A stretch of DNA of 64,000 bases from Rhodoferax ferrireducens T118 (GCF_000013605.1 NC_007908.1:372001-436000); one strand, 5' to 3'. Shown: positions 17,412 through 29,028, numbered from the stretch's first letter. The notes: generated from the letters alone by a model not told the origin. Numbers and translations: made by a program.

Positions 17412-18610
17412 GATGCAGTCGGGCGCTGTTGGCTCGCCGCCGCACCGCCCGCCGGCCCCGATGCGCCTCCCGCGGGCGCGCGCGCCTGCTCAAGCACCGG
17501 TGAGTTGGGGCGCAGATTCTGTTTGCCATCGAGCACAATCGACTCGCCCGCCTTGACCCCGGTGACGGCGGCGTCATCGCCTTGGGCCAGGACAACCCGT
17601 ACCGGGCGCAGGACGGCCTTGCCAGCCTCCACCACATAAACCATCGTGCCACGAGCGTTCGGAATGATGGTCGCTTGCGGTATCACGATTGCGTCCTTGA
17701 GGGTGTTGACGGTCTGTGAGATGTCAACAAAAGCGCCCGGCCACAACTTGCCCTGCGGGTTGGCAAAAACAGCCTTCACTTTGACCGAGCCGGAACTGGA
17801 ATCGATGGCGTTATCCACAAAATTCAGATGCCCTATGAAGCTGGCACCCCCATCCGCAATCGTCGCTTTCACCGCCGCACCCCCATTCTTCAGAGCCGAC
17901 AGGGTATCTGCGAGCGTGCGCTGGGGCAGATTGAAGCCCACCGCAATCGGGTCAAGCTGGGTGATGGTGACCAGGCTGGTCAGGTTGGCTTGCACCACGC
18001 TGCCCTGGGAGACATTGACTGCGCCGGCCCGCCCCGCGTTGGGCGCGCTGATGCGGGCGTAGGAGACCGCCACTCGGGCCGCCTCGATGGCGGCCTGATC
18101 AGCCACCACTGACGCCGCCATGGAGTCCAGCTGCGCTTGTGCGGTATCGACAGCGCCTTGTGAAATAAAGTTTTGTGAATACAGCTGTTGGGCACGTGCC
18201 AGCTGGCGCTGGGCATCCGCGCGAAGCGCGCTGTCTTTGGCCAGCTGAGCGCGGGCTTTGGCCAGGTTTGCTTCATCGGTGCGCGAATCCAGTGTGAACA
18301 GCAGCTCTCCTGCTTTGACAAATTGCCCGTCCTGGATATGAATCTTGCTCACAACGCTGGTGACCTGGGATTTGATGTCCACGCTGGCCAAGGCCATGAC
18401 GGTGCCGGTGGCGCTGTACAGCACTGGCAGATCCCGCTGTTGGGCGCGCACGGTGGTGATGGTGACCGCGGGCAAAGCGGCCGCCGAAGGCTTGGCTGGC
18501 GCACTGCTGGAGGCCGCCGGCGCTGGCGCGTCGGTCTTGGCAGTGCAGCCGCCCAAACCGAGTGCCAACAGGCCACCGGTCAGGGTCAAAAAAAAGTGTC
18601 TGGCGTTCAT
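17408..18610 (-). CDS. RND efflux periplasmic adaptor (membrane fusion) lipoprotein
   Basis: Links the inner-membrane pump to an outer-membrane channel. The N terminus MNARHFFLTLTGGLLALGLG-GC is a lipoprotein signal with a lipobox cysteine. Then come a Pro/Ala linker, the barrel-sandwich halves (VDIKSQVTSVVSKIHIQDGQ, and SYARISAPNAGRAG), an alpha-helical hairpin and a beta-barrel. ATG 18610 is chosen over an in-frame GTG at 18622 because the signal peptide begins there. The last 25 residues are Ala/Gly/Pro-rich. Its stop overlaps the pump start. Confidence 0.92.
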   Translation of the reverse strand: MNARHFFLTLTGGLLALGLGGCTAKTDAPAPAASSSAPAKPSAAALPAVTITTVRAQQRDLPVLYSATGTVMALASVDIKSQVTSVVSKIHIQDGQFVKAGELLFTLDSRTDEANLAKARAQLAKDSALRADAQRQLARAQQLYSQNFISQGAVDTAQAQLDSMAASVVADQAAIEAARVAVSYARISAPNAGRAGAVNVSQGSVVQANLTSLVTITQLDPIAVGFNLPQRTLADTLSALKNGGAAVKATIADGGASFIGHLNFVDNAIDSSSGSVKVKAVFANPQGKLWPGAFVDISQTVNTLKDAIVIPQATIIPNARGTMVYVVEAGKAVLRPVRVVLAQGDDAAVTGVKAGESIVLDGKQNLRPNSPVLEQARAPAGGASGPAGGAAASQQRPTAS

Positions 18611-18863
18611 GCTGGTTATCACGGCTGGGCTTTGCTGAGGGGGTCGATTATCGGAGCGTCATGATAAGGCTTGCCAAACATCCTTCACTGGCTGGCCTCT
18701 TTTCAAGTCACTGGTGCGCGGTATGGTTGCTTGGTTTGAGAAAAAACAAGGCGTCAGGAGGCATCTTGCCTAGACTGGGGTCACGCGGGGTGGCTGGGCC
18801 GCCTGCGTGTCCGGACCCTGTCGGCAGGCAGGAAATCGGCCAAACTTGCTTTTGGAGTGACCC

Positions 18864-19364
18864 ATGAAAATCACGCGAATATTTGCGGCACTGCCGGTGC
18901 TCCTGCTGGCTTTGGTCGCCTGTACCACCACCGGGTCTGGCGGCGGTCAGTTGGCGGGCCCCGGCGCGCAGGAGGAACCCGTTGCGTTCAGTTGGACCAG
19001 CACGGACGGCGGCATGTCGGGCGCAATGACCGCGGCGCTGCCCAACGCGAGCTACCAGGGCCGGTTCTTTCAAATCACCCAGCAGACGCGGGGTGAAGTG
19101 TTGACACCCTTGTGGACACACTGGAACCGCGGCTGGTACGACTGGCCGTACTGGAGCGGTCCGGAATTTCAGCCGTACCCGGCCACCCAGTTCATCACCT
19201 TTTACTCCGGCAAGGTGGTGGCGACCCTGGAGTCGCCGGGCAACCAGCGCATGCGTTGTCGCTTTCACCTGGTTGAGCCCGTCCGCGGCATGTCCGGTGG
19301 TGGCGAAGGACAGTGCCAGCTCTCTGATGGCCGGCTGGTGCGGGCGACTTTCCCGGGGAAATAG
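18864..19364 (+). CDS. Hypothetical lipoprotein (166 aa)
   Basis: The signal sequence ends in a lipobox (LLLALVAC) at residue ~20, so the mature protein should be lipid-anchored. The rest is a compact, Trp-rich domain (THWNRGWYDWPYWSGPEF) with a pair of cysteines near the end (MRCRFHL, GQCQL). GGAGTGACCC precedes ATG 18864. I recognise no family. The 240 bases upstream contain no other gene. Confidence 0.72.
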   Translation: MKITRIFAALPVLLLALVACTTTGSGGGQLAGPGAQEEPVAFSWTSTDGGMSGAMTAALPNASYQGRFFQITQQTRGEVLTPLWTHWNRGWYDWPYWSGPEFQPYPATQFITFYSGKVVATLESPGNQRMRCRFHLVEPVRGMSGGGEGQCQLSDGRLVRATFPGK

Positions 19365-19416
19365 CGGTGACGCGCCCGCGACGGGCGCAAGCCAATGATG
19401 AGGCGATGAGAAAAGA

Positions 19417-20076
19417 ATGAACACATTGACCAAGATGGCGCTCGGCCTGATCGGGCAACTCAAACCCCAGCCTGCCGACGGCGACGCGGCCAGCACCACC
19501 TACCTGCCGGCGGCCAACACCACGGGCGGATTGCCGCTGATGCAGGCGCTGGCGCAACGGCAGTCGCAACGCGAGTTCGACCCCGCACCGCTGCCGCTGC
19601 AAATGCTGTCCGATCTGCTGTGGGCGGCTGCCGGCATCAACCGTTCCGAGTTGGCGGGTCGCACCGCGCCCAGCGCCATGAATGCCCAGGAAGTGGATGT
19701 CTACGTGGCCTTGCCCGAAGGCCTGTACCGCTACGCCGCGCCGACCCAGACGCTGCATCTGGTGCGCGCCACCGATGTGCGCCGTGTCACCGGCTACCAG
19801 GATTTTGTCGACACGGCGCCGCTCGACCTGGTGCTGGTGGCCGACCACGCGCGCATGAAGCTGGTGCCCGCGGCGCAGCGCGAGGCCTTTGCCTTTGCCG
19901 CCGCCGGTGCCATGGCGCAAAACGTCTACCTGTATTGCGCCTCAGCCGGCCTGGCCACCGTCATTCGCGCCTGGCTGGATCGCGACGCGCTAGCGCAGGC
20001 GATGGGGCTGAATAACGACCAGCAGGTTTTGCTGTCGCAGACGGTGGGGCGCCCCAAGACCGTGGCCACAGCGTAG
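19417..20076 (+). CDS. Nitroreductase-family (SagB-type) FMN oxidoreductase
   Basis: A 219-aa protein matching the compact SagB/ThcOx-like nitroreductases: the FMN-binding AQRQSQREFDPAPLPLQMLS near residue 45, LLWAAAGINR, and the C-terminal GAMAQNVYLYCASAGLATV. It lies 52 bases after the lipoprotein gene on the same strand. Its stop abuts the end of the convergent VOC gene. Such proteins often reduce quinones or nitro compounds; no peptide precursor for a SagB-style natural product was seen. Confidence 0.82.
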   Translation: MNTLTKMALGLIGQLKPQPADGDAASTTYLPAANTTGGLPLMQALAQRQSQREFDPAPLPLQMLSDLLWAAAGINRSELAGRTAPSAMNAQEVDVYVALPEGLYRYAAPTQTLHLVRATDVRRVTGYQDFVDTAPLDLVLVADHARMKLVPAAQREAFAFAAAGAMAQNVYLYCASAGLATVIRAWLDRDALAQAMGLNNDQQVLLSQTVGRPKTVATA

Positions 20077-20457
20077 CTACTTCGCGTTTTCGTCGGCTTG
20101 AATAAGCCCAAAGAAAAGGCCGCCGGGTTCAGCACAAGTGGCATACCAGCCAACGCCCGGGATCGGCATCTTTGCTTCGACGATGCGCCCGCCATTTGCC
20201 TGCACCAGGGACGTCACGACATCCAGGTTCGGGACAGGCACGGTGACCTGGGTCAATGGATTCCCGCCGCTAAGCGGCGTGTCTTTGATGCGGCCGATCC
20301 CGCCGTCGATGCCGGGCTCGCCTTCAGGACCGGCCTGGATGCGGTAGTACTCATAGGGCATAGGGAAACGCTCGAAGCGCCAGCCCAGGACCTTCTCAAA
20401 AAATACCCGGGCCCGAGCGAGATCGCGGACCGTGAGATCGAAGTAGGTGGGTTTCAT
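20077..20457 (-). CDS. VOC (glyoxalase/bleomycin-resistance-like) protein
   Basis: A 126-aa single vicinal-oxygen-chelate domain: MKPTYFDLTVRDLARARVFF at the start and AEPGGLFFGLIQAD at the end. Members bind a metal and act on small molecules or sequester them, and the substrate is unknown here. It begins 10 bases after the acyl carrier protein stop and is the last gene of the operon that starts at 26898. Confidence 0.82.
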   Translation of the reverse strand: MKPTYFDLTVRDLARARVFFEKVLGWRFERFPMPYEYYRIQAGPEGEPGIDGGIGRIKDTPLSGGNPLTQVTVPVPNLDVVTSLVQANGGRIVEAKMPIPGVGWYATCAEPGGLFFGLIQADENAK

Positions 20458-20467
20458 GGATGGGACT

Positions 20468-20719
20468 TCATTTCAGTCTGGCTTGCAGGTAGTTCACCAC
20501 GTCATTGAGACAAACCAGCCCCGCGTAGTCTGATTCCGGGATGCTCACCCCGAAGCGTTCATGCAGGCTCAGCAGAAAGTTGAGCCAGTCCATCGAATCC
20601 AGATCCACCTGCTGGCGCAAGGGGCGCTCGGGCGTCAGTGTCCCGGGCTCCACTTCCGGCGCGATGGCGCGCAGCAGTGTCAGCACGGTTGCCATCAGTG
20701 CGGCTCGGTCGGTGCTCAT
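20468..20719 (-). CDS. Acyl carrier protein
   Basis: An 83-aa acyl carrier protein. The phosphopantetheine attachment serine lies in VDLDSMDWLNFL, followed by helix III (LHERFGVSIPESDY). It is not the housekeeping AcpP in sequence or context. Its ATG overlaps the E2 stop (ATGA, 20716-20719), so it should be translated with the 2-oxoacid dehydrogenase E2. By inference it carries an acyl group made by, or handed to, this complex. That link is unusual. Confidence 0.88.
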   Translation of the reverse strand: MSTDRAALMATVLTLLRAIAPEVEPGTLTPERPLRQQVDLDSMDWLNFLLSLHERFGVSIPESDYAGLVCLNDVVNYLQARLK

Positions 20720-21969
20720 GTCGTATCTCCCGGCTGGATTGGGTTTGGCTTGGTGGCGTCAGCCAGTGTCTGCGGCTGCTGCAACAGCTCACGCAGCTCC
20801 GCCAGAAACAAGGCGCCACGGTGCCCGTCCGAAGCGCGGTGATCGGCGGCCAGCGTCGCGCACAGCAGGGGCAGCGCGTGCACTTTGCCGCCCTCAACCC
20901 AGGGGCGAACGGCAATGCCGCCCAAGCCCACCAGGGCCACCTGCGGCGGGTAGATGACGCCGAACACCGATTGCACACTCTGCTCGCCCAGGTTGGTAAT
21001 GGTGATGGTGGGGTCCATCATCTCGGAGCTGCGCAGCGAACCGGCGCGTGCACGTTTGACCAGATCCGCCAGCTCTCGCATCAACTGCGCCAGTGGCTTG
21101 GCGCCGACGTCATGCAGTGCCGGCGCCACCAGCCCGCCGCCGCGCAGCGAAATCGCCACGCCTGCATGCACGGCCACGCTGGGTTCAAACTGTCCATCGC
21201 GGTAAAAACCGTTGAGTTCCGGCGTGCGTTGCAGGGCCGCGGCCACCGCCTTGAGTAAGAGCGCAGCGGTGAGGATGCGTTCGGTCATCGGCAAGCCTTC
21301 ATTGCGCTGGCGCAGCCAGTCCAGGGCCCGGGTCATCGGGATCGTCTCGGACAGGTAGTAGTGCGGAATCTCGCGCTTGGAGCGGCTCATGGCGGCTGCA
21401 ATCGCCTTGCGCATGGCCTTCTGACGATCGCTTGCCAGCGCCGGGGAAGGGGCTGCGCCTGGCGCCGGTGCCGCGTGCGCCGCCGCCTCGATGTCAGCCA
21501 GCGTGACCGATCCCTGCGCACCGGTGCCGGGCACGGTGTCGGGGTCCATGCCAAGCTCCTTCGCACGCCGGCGCGCGGCAGGCGAAGCAGGATGGCGTGT
21601 GGTCGCCGGGAGCTGGTCGGGCTCCAGCGCGCGCTGCGTGGCAGGCGCCGGCCTGGCCACCGGCGCGGCGGCTGCGGCCGCCCGCGGTTCAGGTGCCGCA
21701 GCGCTGGCCGCAGCAGGTGCTGCCGCCACCTCCCCCGGTGCCAGCAGCGTCGCCAGCACCGTGTCCACCGGCACCTTCTCGCCGACCGCCACCCGCAACT
21801 CGTGCACCACACCGTCATGCCAGATTTCGACATCCACCGCCGCCTTGGAGGTGTCCACCACGGCCACCACCTGGCCGCGTTTGACCACATCGCCCGGCTT
21901 GATATGCCACTCCAGCAGTGTGCCTTCGTCCATGTCGGCGCCCAGTGAGGGCAGTTTGAATTCGATCAT
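20716..21969 (-). CDS. 2-oxoacid dehydrogenase E2 (dihydrolipoamide acyltransferase)
   Basis: Core acyltransferase of a pyruvate/acetoin-type dehydrogenase complex, 417 aa. Order of domains: lipoyl domain with the lipoyl-lysine in [12 protein letters not shown] at ~residue 43, an Ala/Pro-rich linker, a peripheral-subunit-binding domain ([20 protein letters not shown]), and the catalytic domain ending in [14 protein letters not shown] with the HxxxDG motif. ATG 21969 overlaps the E1beta stop. Only one lipoyl domain, as in acetoin-type E2 proteins. No E3 gene is present. Confidence 0.92.
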   Translation of the reverse strand: MIEFKLPSLGADMDEGTLLEWHIKPGDVVKRGQVVAVVDTSKAAVDVEIWHDGVVHELRVAVGEKVPVDTVLATLLAPGEVAAAPAAASAAAPEPRAAAAAAPVARPAPATQRALEPDQLPATTRHPASPAARRRAKELGMDPDTVPGTGAQGSVTLADIEAAAHAAPAPGAAPSPALASDRQKAMRKAIAAAMSRSKREIPHYYLSETIPMTRALDWLRQRNEGLPMTERILTAALLLKAVAAALQRTPELNGFYRDGQFEPSVAVHAGVAISLRGGGLVAPALHDVGAKPLAQLMRELADLVKRARAGSLRSSEMMDPTITITNLGEQSVQSVFGVIYPPQVALVGLGGIAVRPWVEGGKVHALPLLCATLAADHRASDGHRGALFLAELRELLQQPQTLADATKPNPIQPGDTT

Positions 21970-22955
21970 GCTGCGGCGCCCATCACCGCTTGCACCGCCG
22001 CCACGATTTTCGGCACCTGCGGCAGCGCCGCCTCTTCCAGGTGCCGGGCATACGGAATCGGCACCTCCTCGCTGCACACGCGCGCCGGCGGCGCGTCCAG
22101 GTCAAAAAAAGCCTGCTCGCTGATGCGTGCCATCACCTCGGCCGCCAGGCTGCCGGAGCGCCAGCCCTCATCCACCACGACTGCGCGGCGGCACCTGCGC
22201 ACCGAAGCCATTACGGTGGCGTCATCAAGCGGGCGCAGCACCCGCAGGTCGATCACCTCGGCAGAAATCCCAAGACTGGCGAGTTCGTCAGCGGCCTGCA
22301 GGGCCTTGGGCAGACAGCCGCCATAAGTGATCAGGCTGATATCCGAACCCGTGCGGCGCACGCGGGCGCCGGCAATGTCCACCGCCGCCGACTCATCGTC
22401 GGGTAGTTCGCCCTCGCTGTTGTAGAGCTGCGCGTGCTCGAAGATCAGCACCGGGTCGGGGTCGGCCAGGGCGGCCTGCAGCATGCCGCGCGCATCCTCC
22501 ACCGTGGCCGGCGCCAACACGCGCAGGCCCGGCACATGCGCGTACCAGCACTCAAAGCTGTTCGAGTGCTGGGCCGCCACCTGACGCCCGGCACCGGTGG
22601 CCATGCGGATCACCAGGGGCACCGAGAACTGTCCGCCCGACATGTGGTGCAACATGGCCGCGCTGTTGACGATGGGGTCGAGCGCCAGCAGGCTGAAGTT
22701 GACCGTCATGATTTCCACGATCGGGCGCATGCCGCCCAGTGCGGCGCCAATACCGGCGCCGACGAAGCCGAGTTCCGACAGTGGCGTGTCACGGATGCGC
22801 TCGGGGCCGAACTCCTCCAGCAGGCCCTTGGACACGGCATAGGTGCCGCCGTAGCAACCCACGTCCTCGCCCATCAGGAAAACGCGCGGGTCCGACTGCA
22901 GCGCCGCGCGCAGCGCCTCCCTCAGCGCGTCCCGGTAGCTGATGCGCCGCCCCAT
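21966..22955 (-). CDS. 2-oxoacid dehydrogenase E1 beta subunit
   Basis: Beta subunit of the thiamine-diphosphate-dependent decarboxylase, about 329 aa. Seen are the opening [57 protein letters not shown] and [20 protein letters not shown], all typical of PDH/acetoin E1beta. It begins ATG 22955 or GTG 22958, overlapping the E1alpha stop, and ends overlapping E2. Which 2-oxoacid is used cannot be fixed; pyruvate is the simplest guess given the acetyl-CoA synthetase-like neighbour. Confidence 0.93.
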   Translation of the reverse strand: MGRRISYRDALREALRAALQSDPRVFLMGEDVGCYGGTYAVSKGLLEEFGPERIRDTPLSELGFVGAGIGAALGGMRPIVEIMTVNFSLLALDPIVNSAAMLHHMSGGQFSVPLVIRMATGAGRQVAAQHSNSFECWYAHVPGLRVLAPATVEDARGMLQAALADPDPVLIFEHAQLYNSEGELPDDESAAVDIAGARVRRTGSDISLITYGGCLPKALQAADELASLGISAEVIDLRVLRPLDDATVMASVRRCRRAVVVDEGWRSGSLAAEVMARISEQAFFDLDAPPARVCSEEVPIPYARHLEEAALPQVPKIVAAVQAVMGAAA

Positions 22956-23955
22956 CACGCGGCTCCCGCAGGCGTATGCACGTCGCGCAACAAATCTTCC
23001 ACCGGCTCCCAGTTGGAGCCTTCAGCAAAAGCCACGGCCGCCTCCACCTCGGCCTGCGCGCTAGCGTCGAGCGCCAGAAATTCGTCTTCCGAGAGAATCC
23101 CCTGCAATTTGAGGCGGGCGGTAAAGGTGTGGACCGGCCCGCGCGTCTTCCAGGCCTCAATCTCCTGCTTGGCGCGGTACAAGTCGGGGTCGAACATGGA
23201 GTGCGCGCGAAAGCGGTAAGTGCGCAACTCCACAAACATGGGTGCGCTGGCCTCACGCACCTTCTGCGCGGCAAAGCGCACCGCCTCATGCACGGCCACC
23301 ACATCCATGCCATCGACCGTCATGACCTCCATGCCATAGGACGCGGCCTTCAAGCACAGATCGGTCTGGGACTCGGAGCGCGCCAGCGCCGTGCCCATGG
23401 CATAAAGGTTGTTTTCGCAGCAAAACAGCACCGGTAGCCGCCACAGGGCGGCCAGGTTCATGGCCTCGTGAAACGCACCCTCGGCCACCGCACCTTCACC
23501 AAAGAAGCAGGCCGTCAGTGCCCGGCGTTTTAACAATTTGTCCGCCAGCGCCAAACCGGTTGCCAGAGGCAGGCCACCGCCGACAATGGCCTGGCCGCCA
23601 AAGAAGTGATGGGCCCGGTCAAACAGGTGCATGGAGCCACCGCGCCCGCGAGAGCAACCGTCCTGTCTGCCAAACATCTCGGCCATGATGGTGTCCATCT
23701 TGAGGCCGTGTAAGAGCGCGTGGCCGTGTTCGCGGTATGTGGCCACCACCTTGTCATCAGCGCTCAAAGCACGCAGGGCGCCGGCGGCCACTGCTTCTTC
23801 CCCGATGTACAGATGTAAAAAGCCGCGTATCTTTTGCTGGCCGTACAGTTCGGCCGCACGCTCTTCCATGCGGCGGATGCGCAGCATGTCAGACAGCAAG
23901 GACAAGGCAAACGGCTTGTCCCATGGCACCGGGCCACTGGGCGGGGCCGGCACTT

Positions 23956-23968
<13 letters not shown>
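22955..23968 (-). CDS. 2-oxoacid dehydrogenase E1 alpha subunit
   Basis: Thiamine-diphosphate-binding subunit, 337 aa. The cofactor motif [20 protein letters not shown] ends in [10 protein letters not shown]; the active-site/regulatory loop is [32 protein letters not shown] is also typical. It starts inside the end of the acyl-CoA synthetase gene (13-base overlap), so the two are coupled. It pairs with the E1beta gene that follows. Confidence 0.93.
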
Positions 23969-25743
<1,775 letters not shown>

Positions 25744-25784
25744 GCGCCTGCCTTGACTGAGCATGCCGGGGCGATCCGTTCCGG

Positions 25785-26237
25785 CTAGTCACGCTCGTTG
25801 ATTTCCCGGTCACGGGCCCCGGCCAGTCCGGCGGCCAGATTCGCCAGCTCACGCGCCAGCAGCTCCAGCACGTCTTCCATCGTGACGATACCCACCAGGC
25901 GGCCTTTGTCGTCTGTGATCACCAGGCGGCGCAATCGATGCGTTTTCATCAGTTGCACGGCATCCATCGCGTCCATTTCGGGGGTGGCCAGCACCAGATC
26001 GACGGACATGATGTCGCCCGCCGTAAAAACCGCCGGGTCCAAGCCTTCGGCCATCAACTCAAGCACCAGGTCGCGATCAGTCACGATGCCGATTGGACGC
26101 GTCTTTTCATGGGTGTCGACCACAACCAAAGCGCCAATGTGGTGTTTGCGCATGAGTTGCGCCACCAGCAGCGTGGGGGTCTCAGGCTCCACGACGGCGA
26201 CCATCGAGGTCGCGAAGTCCTTCAGTTGGCTGGCCAT
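25785..26237 (-). CDS. Tandem CBS-domain protein
   Basis: A 150-aa protein made of two CBS motifs (residues ~10-70 and ~75-135; [13 protein letters not shown] and [18 protein letters not shown]). Free-standing CBS pairs bind adenine nucleotides and act as energy sensors on partner proteins. It is 7 bases after the BON gene and 41 before the synthetase gene. The partner may be one of the operon's enzymes, but this is inference. Confidence 0.9.
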   Translation of the reverse strand: MASQLKDFATSMVAVVEPETPTLLVAQLMRKHHIGALVVVDTHEKTRPIGIVTDRDLVLELMAEGLDPAVFTAGDIMSVDLVLATPEMDAMDAVQLMKTHRLRRLVITDDKGRLVGIVTMEDVLELLARELANLAAGLAGARDREINERD

Positions 26238-26244
26238 GGCGGCG

Positions 26245-26898
26245 CTAGGCCTCGATCGTCAACTGGTTGTTGACGCGGCTCACACCGGGCGCCGACCAGG
26301 TCGCGCCTTCGGCCGCATTGCGTTCGGCCCAAGAGTGGACGTGTCCACGCAGGGTCGCCACGCTGCCATCCATCGATATCTCGATCCGTTTGGCTTCACG
26401 CTGCGCTTGGCGGGTCAGGGCATCCTGAATCCGGGCGGACAAGTTGGCGGGAACGGGCAGGGCCTTGAGTCGAATGTTGTCAACGATGCCGACCACCCCT
26501 TTGAGCGGGCGTGTCATACGCTCCACCGCACGGCGTTGAAAATTCCAGTCCAGCTCGCCACTCAGGGTCACCCAGCCTTTTTCCACTGTCACCTTGACCC
26601 GGTCTTGTGGCACTGACGTGTTCCAGCTCAGCGCATGTTCCACGGCGGCGGCAATTTCAGTATCGCTGCGCTGGTGAATGCCGGCCGGGATGACGTCGAG
26701 TTCCACCGCAATCGCCTTGACACCGCTGACACGCTCAACCGCCCGTTTGGCCGCCACTTTTTCGGCATAGGTGTCGAGGTGCCCGGTCAAGGTCACCACG
26801 CCGTCAGTGACCGAAACACCCACGCGAGCTTCGGGAATGAGGGGGTCCCACAACATTTCTGCCAGCACGTCCTTTTTCAATTCCGAATCTGTTTTCAT
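26245..26898 (-). CDS. Three-BON-domain protein
   Basis: A 217-aa protein with three BON domains (about residues 5-70, 78-145 and 150-217; VGVSVTDGVVTLTGHLDTYA, VKVTVEKGWVTLSGELDW, IEISMDGSVATLRGHVHSW). BON domains bind lipid or periplasmic partners, but no signal peptide is seen, so a cytosolic or membrane-edge role is likely. ATG 26898 is chosen for its strong AGGAGA site. First gene of the long operon running to 20077, and the nearest to the FNR-type box at 26972. Confidence 0.88.
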   Translation of the reverse strand: MKTDSELKKDVLAEMLWDPLIPEARVGVSVTDGVVTLTGHLDTYAEKVAAKRAVERVSGVKAIAVELDVIPAGIHQRSDTEIAAAVEHALSWNTSVPQDRVKVTVEKGWVTLSGELDWNFQRRAVERMTRPLKGVVGIVDNIRLKALPVPANLSARIQDALTRQAQREAKRIEISMDGSVATLRGHVHSWAERNAAEGATWSAPGVSRVNNQLTIEA

Positions 26899-26971
26899 GG
26901 CATCTCCTGGTGAGTAATTCAACGAGACAAATAATCCTCGTATCAGAATAACCAGGGCCTGCCGCACCACG

Positions 26972-26985
26972 TTGAGAAAAATCAA
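26972..26985. promoter_or_regulatory. FNR/ANR-type box between the BON operon and the COG2187-like gene
   Basis: TTGAG-AAAA-ATCAA matches TTGAT-N4-ATCAA at 9 of 10 defined positions. It lies 73 bases before the BON start and 77 before the divergent gene at 27063, so it could serve either. This suggests oxygen-responsive control of the 2-oxoacid dehydrogenase operon. Confidence 0.55.
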
Positions 26986-27062
26986 GTACCCACTTGAGCA
27001 ATCAAGCAGACTTCGCCGCGTTGGCTGCCGAAACATGCGCCCTAACTTTCTCAAGGCTTAAC

Positions 27063-28100
27063 ATGCCCGACATTGAGGCCAAGCTGAAGTTCTTGCGATC
27101 GCCTGCAAGCTACGGATCCTTGGGTCAGCAGGTCGAGCTCATCGAAACCCACATGTCATGGGTTTTCGTGCTGGAGCAACGGGTCTTCAAACTTAAAAAA
27201 CCTGTTTGTTTCCCGTTTCTCGATTTCAGCACCCTGCAGGCGCGCGAGTTTTATTGTCGTGAAGAAGTTCGGCTGAACGCGCGTCTGGCGCCGGGGGTCT
27301 ATCTCGGCGTGGTGGCCTTGCAATGGCAGGATGGCGCCTTCGCCCTGGTGCCCGAAGCGCAATGGCCGGCTCCCGGAGAAACCGTTGACTGGCTGGTTGT
27401 GATGCGGCGCCTGCCACGGCAGCGCATGCTGTCCGAACTGATTGCGCGCCACAGTGTCGCAAGAAGCGACATTGACGCGCTGCTTGCCTTGCTTGGCGCG
27501 TTCTACCGGGCGGCGCCGGCAGCTCCCGTGAGTGCGAACGACTATGTGTCGCGCTTGCGCCATGAGCAGGCCTTGAACCGGGAGGTGCTGCTGCGCCCCC
27601 AGTTTGTGCTCCAGGATGTGCGGCTGGCCATTGAACGCCTGGATGCGGCGCTGGCACAGTGCACCGACTTGTTGCGGGCTCGCGCCTCGCGCCGTCATGT
27701 GCTGGACGGGCACGGTGATCTACGACCTGATCATGTCTGCCTGCTCGATCCCCCGGTGGTGATTGACTGCCTGGAGTTCAACCCGCAATTGCGCCAGGTT
27801 GACCCCTTTGATGAAGTGGCCTACCTGGGCCTGGAGTGCGACTTGGCGGGTGCTCCCTGGATTGGTTCGCAGCTGGTCGCGGGCATCGCCGACGCGCTGG
27901 GCGATCATCCTGGGCCAAGCCTGATGCATTTTTATACCGCGTACCGTGCCATGTTGCGTGCACGCCTGGCGATGGCGCATCTGCTCGATCCGCGACCGCG
28001 CTCGCCTGAAAGGTGGCCAGCGCAGTCCGAGCGGTATATTGCGCATGCCCTGGTGGCGCTGGACGCCTTCAACCAGACCATGCACCTGCAGACGCCTTGA
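27063..28100 (+). CDS. Aminoglycoside-phosphotransferase-like kinase domain protein (COG2187 type)
   Basis: A 345-aa protein with a kinase-like fold. The N-terminal VFVLEQRVFKLKKPVCFPFL holds a likely ATP-binding lysine; the catalytic loop is HGDLRPDHVCLL and the metal-binding aspartate is in VVIDCLEFNPQLRQVDPFDE. In many bacteria this domain is fused to an AAA-type ATPase, which is absent here. ATG 27063 is preceded by CAAGG; a TTG at 26994 is an alternative. Its last 32 bases overlap the convergent PRPP synthetase gene. Substrate unknown. Confidence 0.82.
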   Translation: MPDIEAKLKFLRSPASYGSLGQQVELIETHMSWVFVLEQRVFKLKKPVCFPFLDFSTLQAREFYCREEVRLNARLAPGVYLGVVALQWQDGAFALVPEAQWPAPGETVDWLVVMRRLPRQRMLSELIARHSVARSDIDALLALLGAFYRAAPAAPVSANDYVSRLRHEQALNREVLLRPQFVLQDVRLAIERLDAALAQCTDLLRARASRRHVLDGHGDLRPDHVCLLDPPVVIDCLEFNPQLRQVDPFDEVAYLGLECDLAGAPWIGSQLVAGIADALGDHPGPSLMHFYTAYRAMLRARLAMAHLLDPRPRSPERWPAQSERYIAHALVALDAFNQTMHLQTP

Positions 28101-29028
28101 TGGCCTGGGCAAACAGGGGTACCGCAGAGGCGATGGACAGCTTGCGCCGCGCCGCGCACGCCAGAGGCAGGCGAAATGGCGGAACGCTGTCGGTGATGAT
28201 TATTCTTGCAATGCTGTCGTCGGTCAACACTTGCGCCGCCGAGCCGGTGAAGAGTCCGTGAGCAACACAGGCCAGCACCTCGCGCGCACCCGACTGTCTC
28301 AAGGCAAGCGCCGCGCGCCGCATGGTCTCTCCGCTGGCGATGAGGTCATCCAGCAGCAAGACCCTCATGCCATCGACCTCACCGGCCACCAGGTTCTCGC
28401 TGCTGACAACGCCGGCGCTGCGACGCTTGTCAACCATGGCAAAGCCAACCGGGCGCAGGAGTGTCGTTTCCAGTGATTCGCGCCAGAGTTGGGCCCGTTT
28501 GACGCCGCCGGGGTCGGGCGAGGCCACCGCCAGTCTGGCGTCCCCCGCCAACTCAAGAGCCATGGCGTTGAACGCCTGGTGTGCTTCCAGGTGCATGGTT
28601 GGACAACGAAAGGCGTTCTGGAATGCCGCCACGTTGTGGGCCTCCAGCACCATCAACTGCGTCGTACCGACGGCCTCAAACAACTGGGCGACGTAACGCA
28701 AGCTGACCGGATCGAATGGTTTGGTTTGCCGGTCTTTGCGGGCGTAGGCCAGGTAGGGCACGACCGCCGCCACCCGCGCCGCTCCATGCTCGCGCAAGGT
28801 CGCGATGAACATCAATAGCTGGCACAGCTTGTCGTGTGGGCTGTTCTGCGCATCACCATGCAGACTGTGAACGACGAAGGTATCGCTGCCGCGTGGGTCC
28901 AGCAGCGGCCTGAGCTTGTGCTCGCCGTCTTCAAAGCGGCGGTACTCATGGGGTGCAAGCTTGACGCCCAGACTGGCCGCCAAGCCTTGGGCAAACGTGT
29001 CATCCGAGTCCAGCGAGTAGAGCAACAT
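28069..29028 (-). CDS. Ribose-phosphate pyrophosphokinase (accessory PRPP synthetase)
   Basis: Makes PRPP from ribose 5-phosphate and ATP. The 319-aa protein starts MLLYSLDSDDTFAQGLA and has FEDGEHKLRP, PYLAYARKDRQTKPFDPV (ATP loop) and the PRPP loop VLLLDDLIASGETM. It is divergent from housekeeping Prs and of the kind found beside phosphoribosyltransferases. ATG 29028 is chosen as it gives the usual N terminus; TTG 29055 would add nine residues. It probably works with the phosphoribosyltransferase at 29649. Confidence 0.88.
   Translation of the reverse strand: MLLYSLDSDDTFAQGLAASLGVKLAPHEYRRFEDGEHKLRPLLDPRGSDTFVVHSLHGDAQNSPHDKLCQLLMFIATLREHGAARVAAVVPYLAYARKDRQTKPFDPVSLRYVAQLFEAVGTTQLMVLEAHNVAAFQNAFRCPTMHLEAHQAFNAMALELAGDARLAVASPDPGGVKRAQLWRESLETTLLRPVGFAMVDKRRSAGVVSSENLVAGEVDGMRVLLLDDLIASGETMRRAALALRQSGAREVLACVAHGLFTGSAAQVLTDDSIARIIITDSVPPFRLPLACAARRKLSIASAVPLFAQAIKASAGAWSG

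Noticed and set aside
26993..27004. A second FNR-like TTGAG-CA-ATCAA next to the box at 26972.
   Set aside because: The half-sites are only 2 bases apart instead of 4, so an FNR dimer should not bind.
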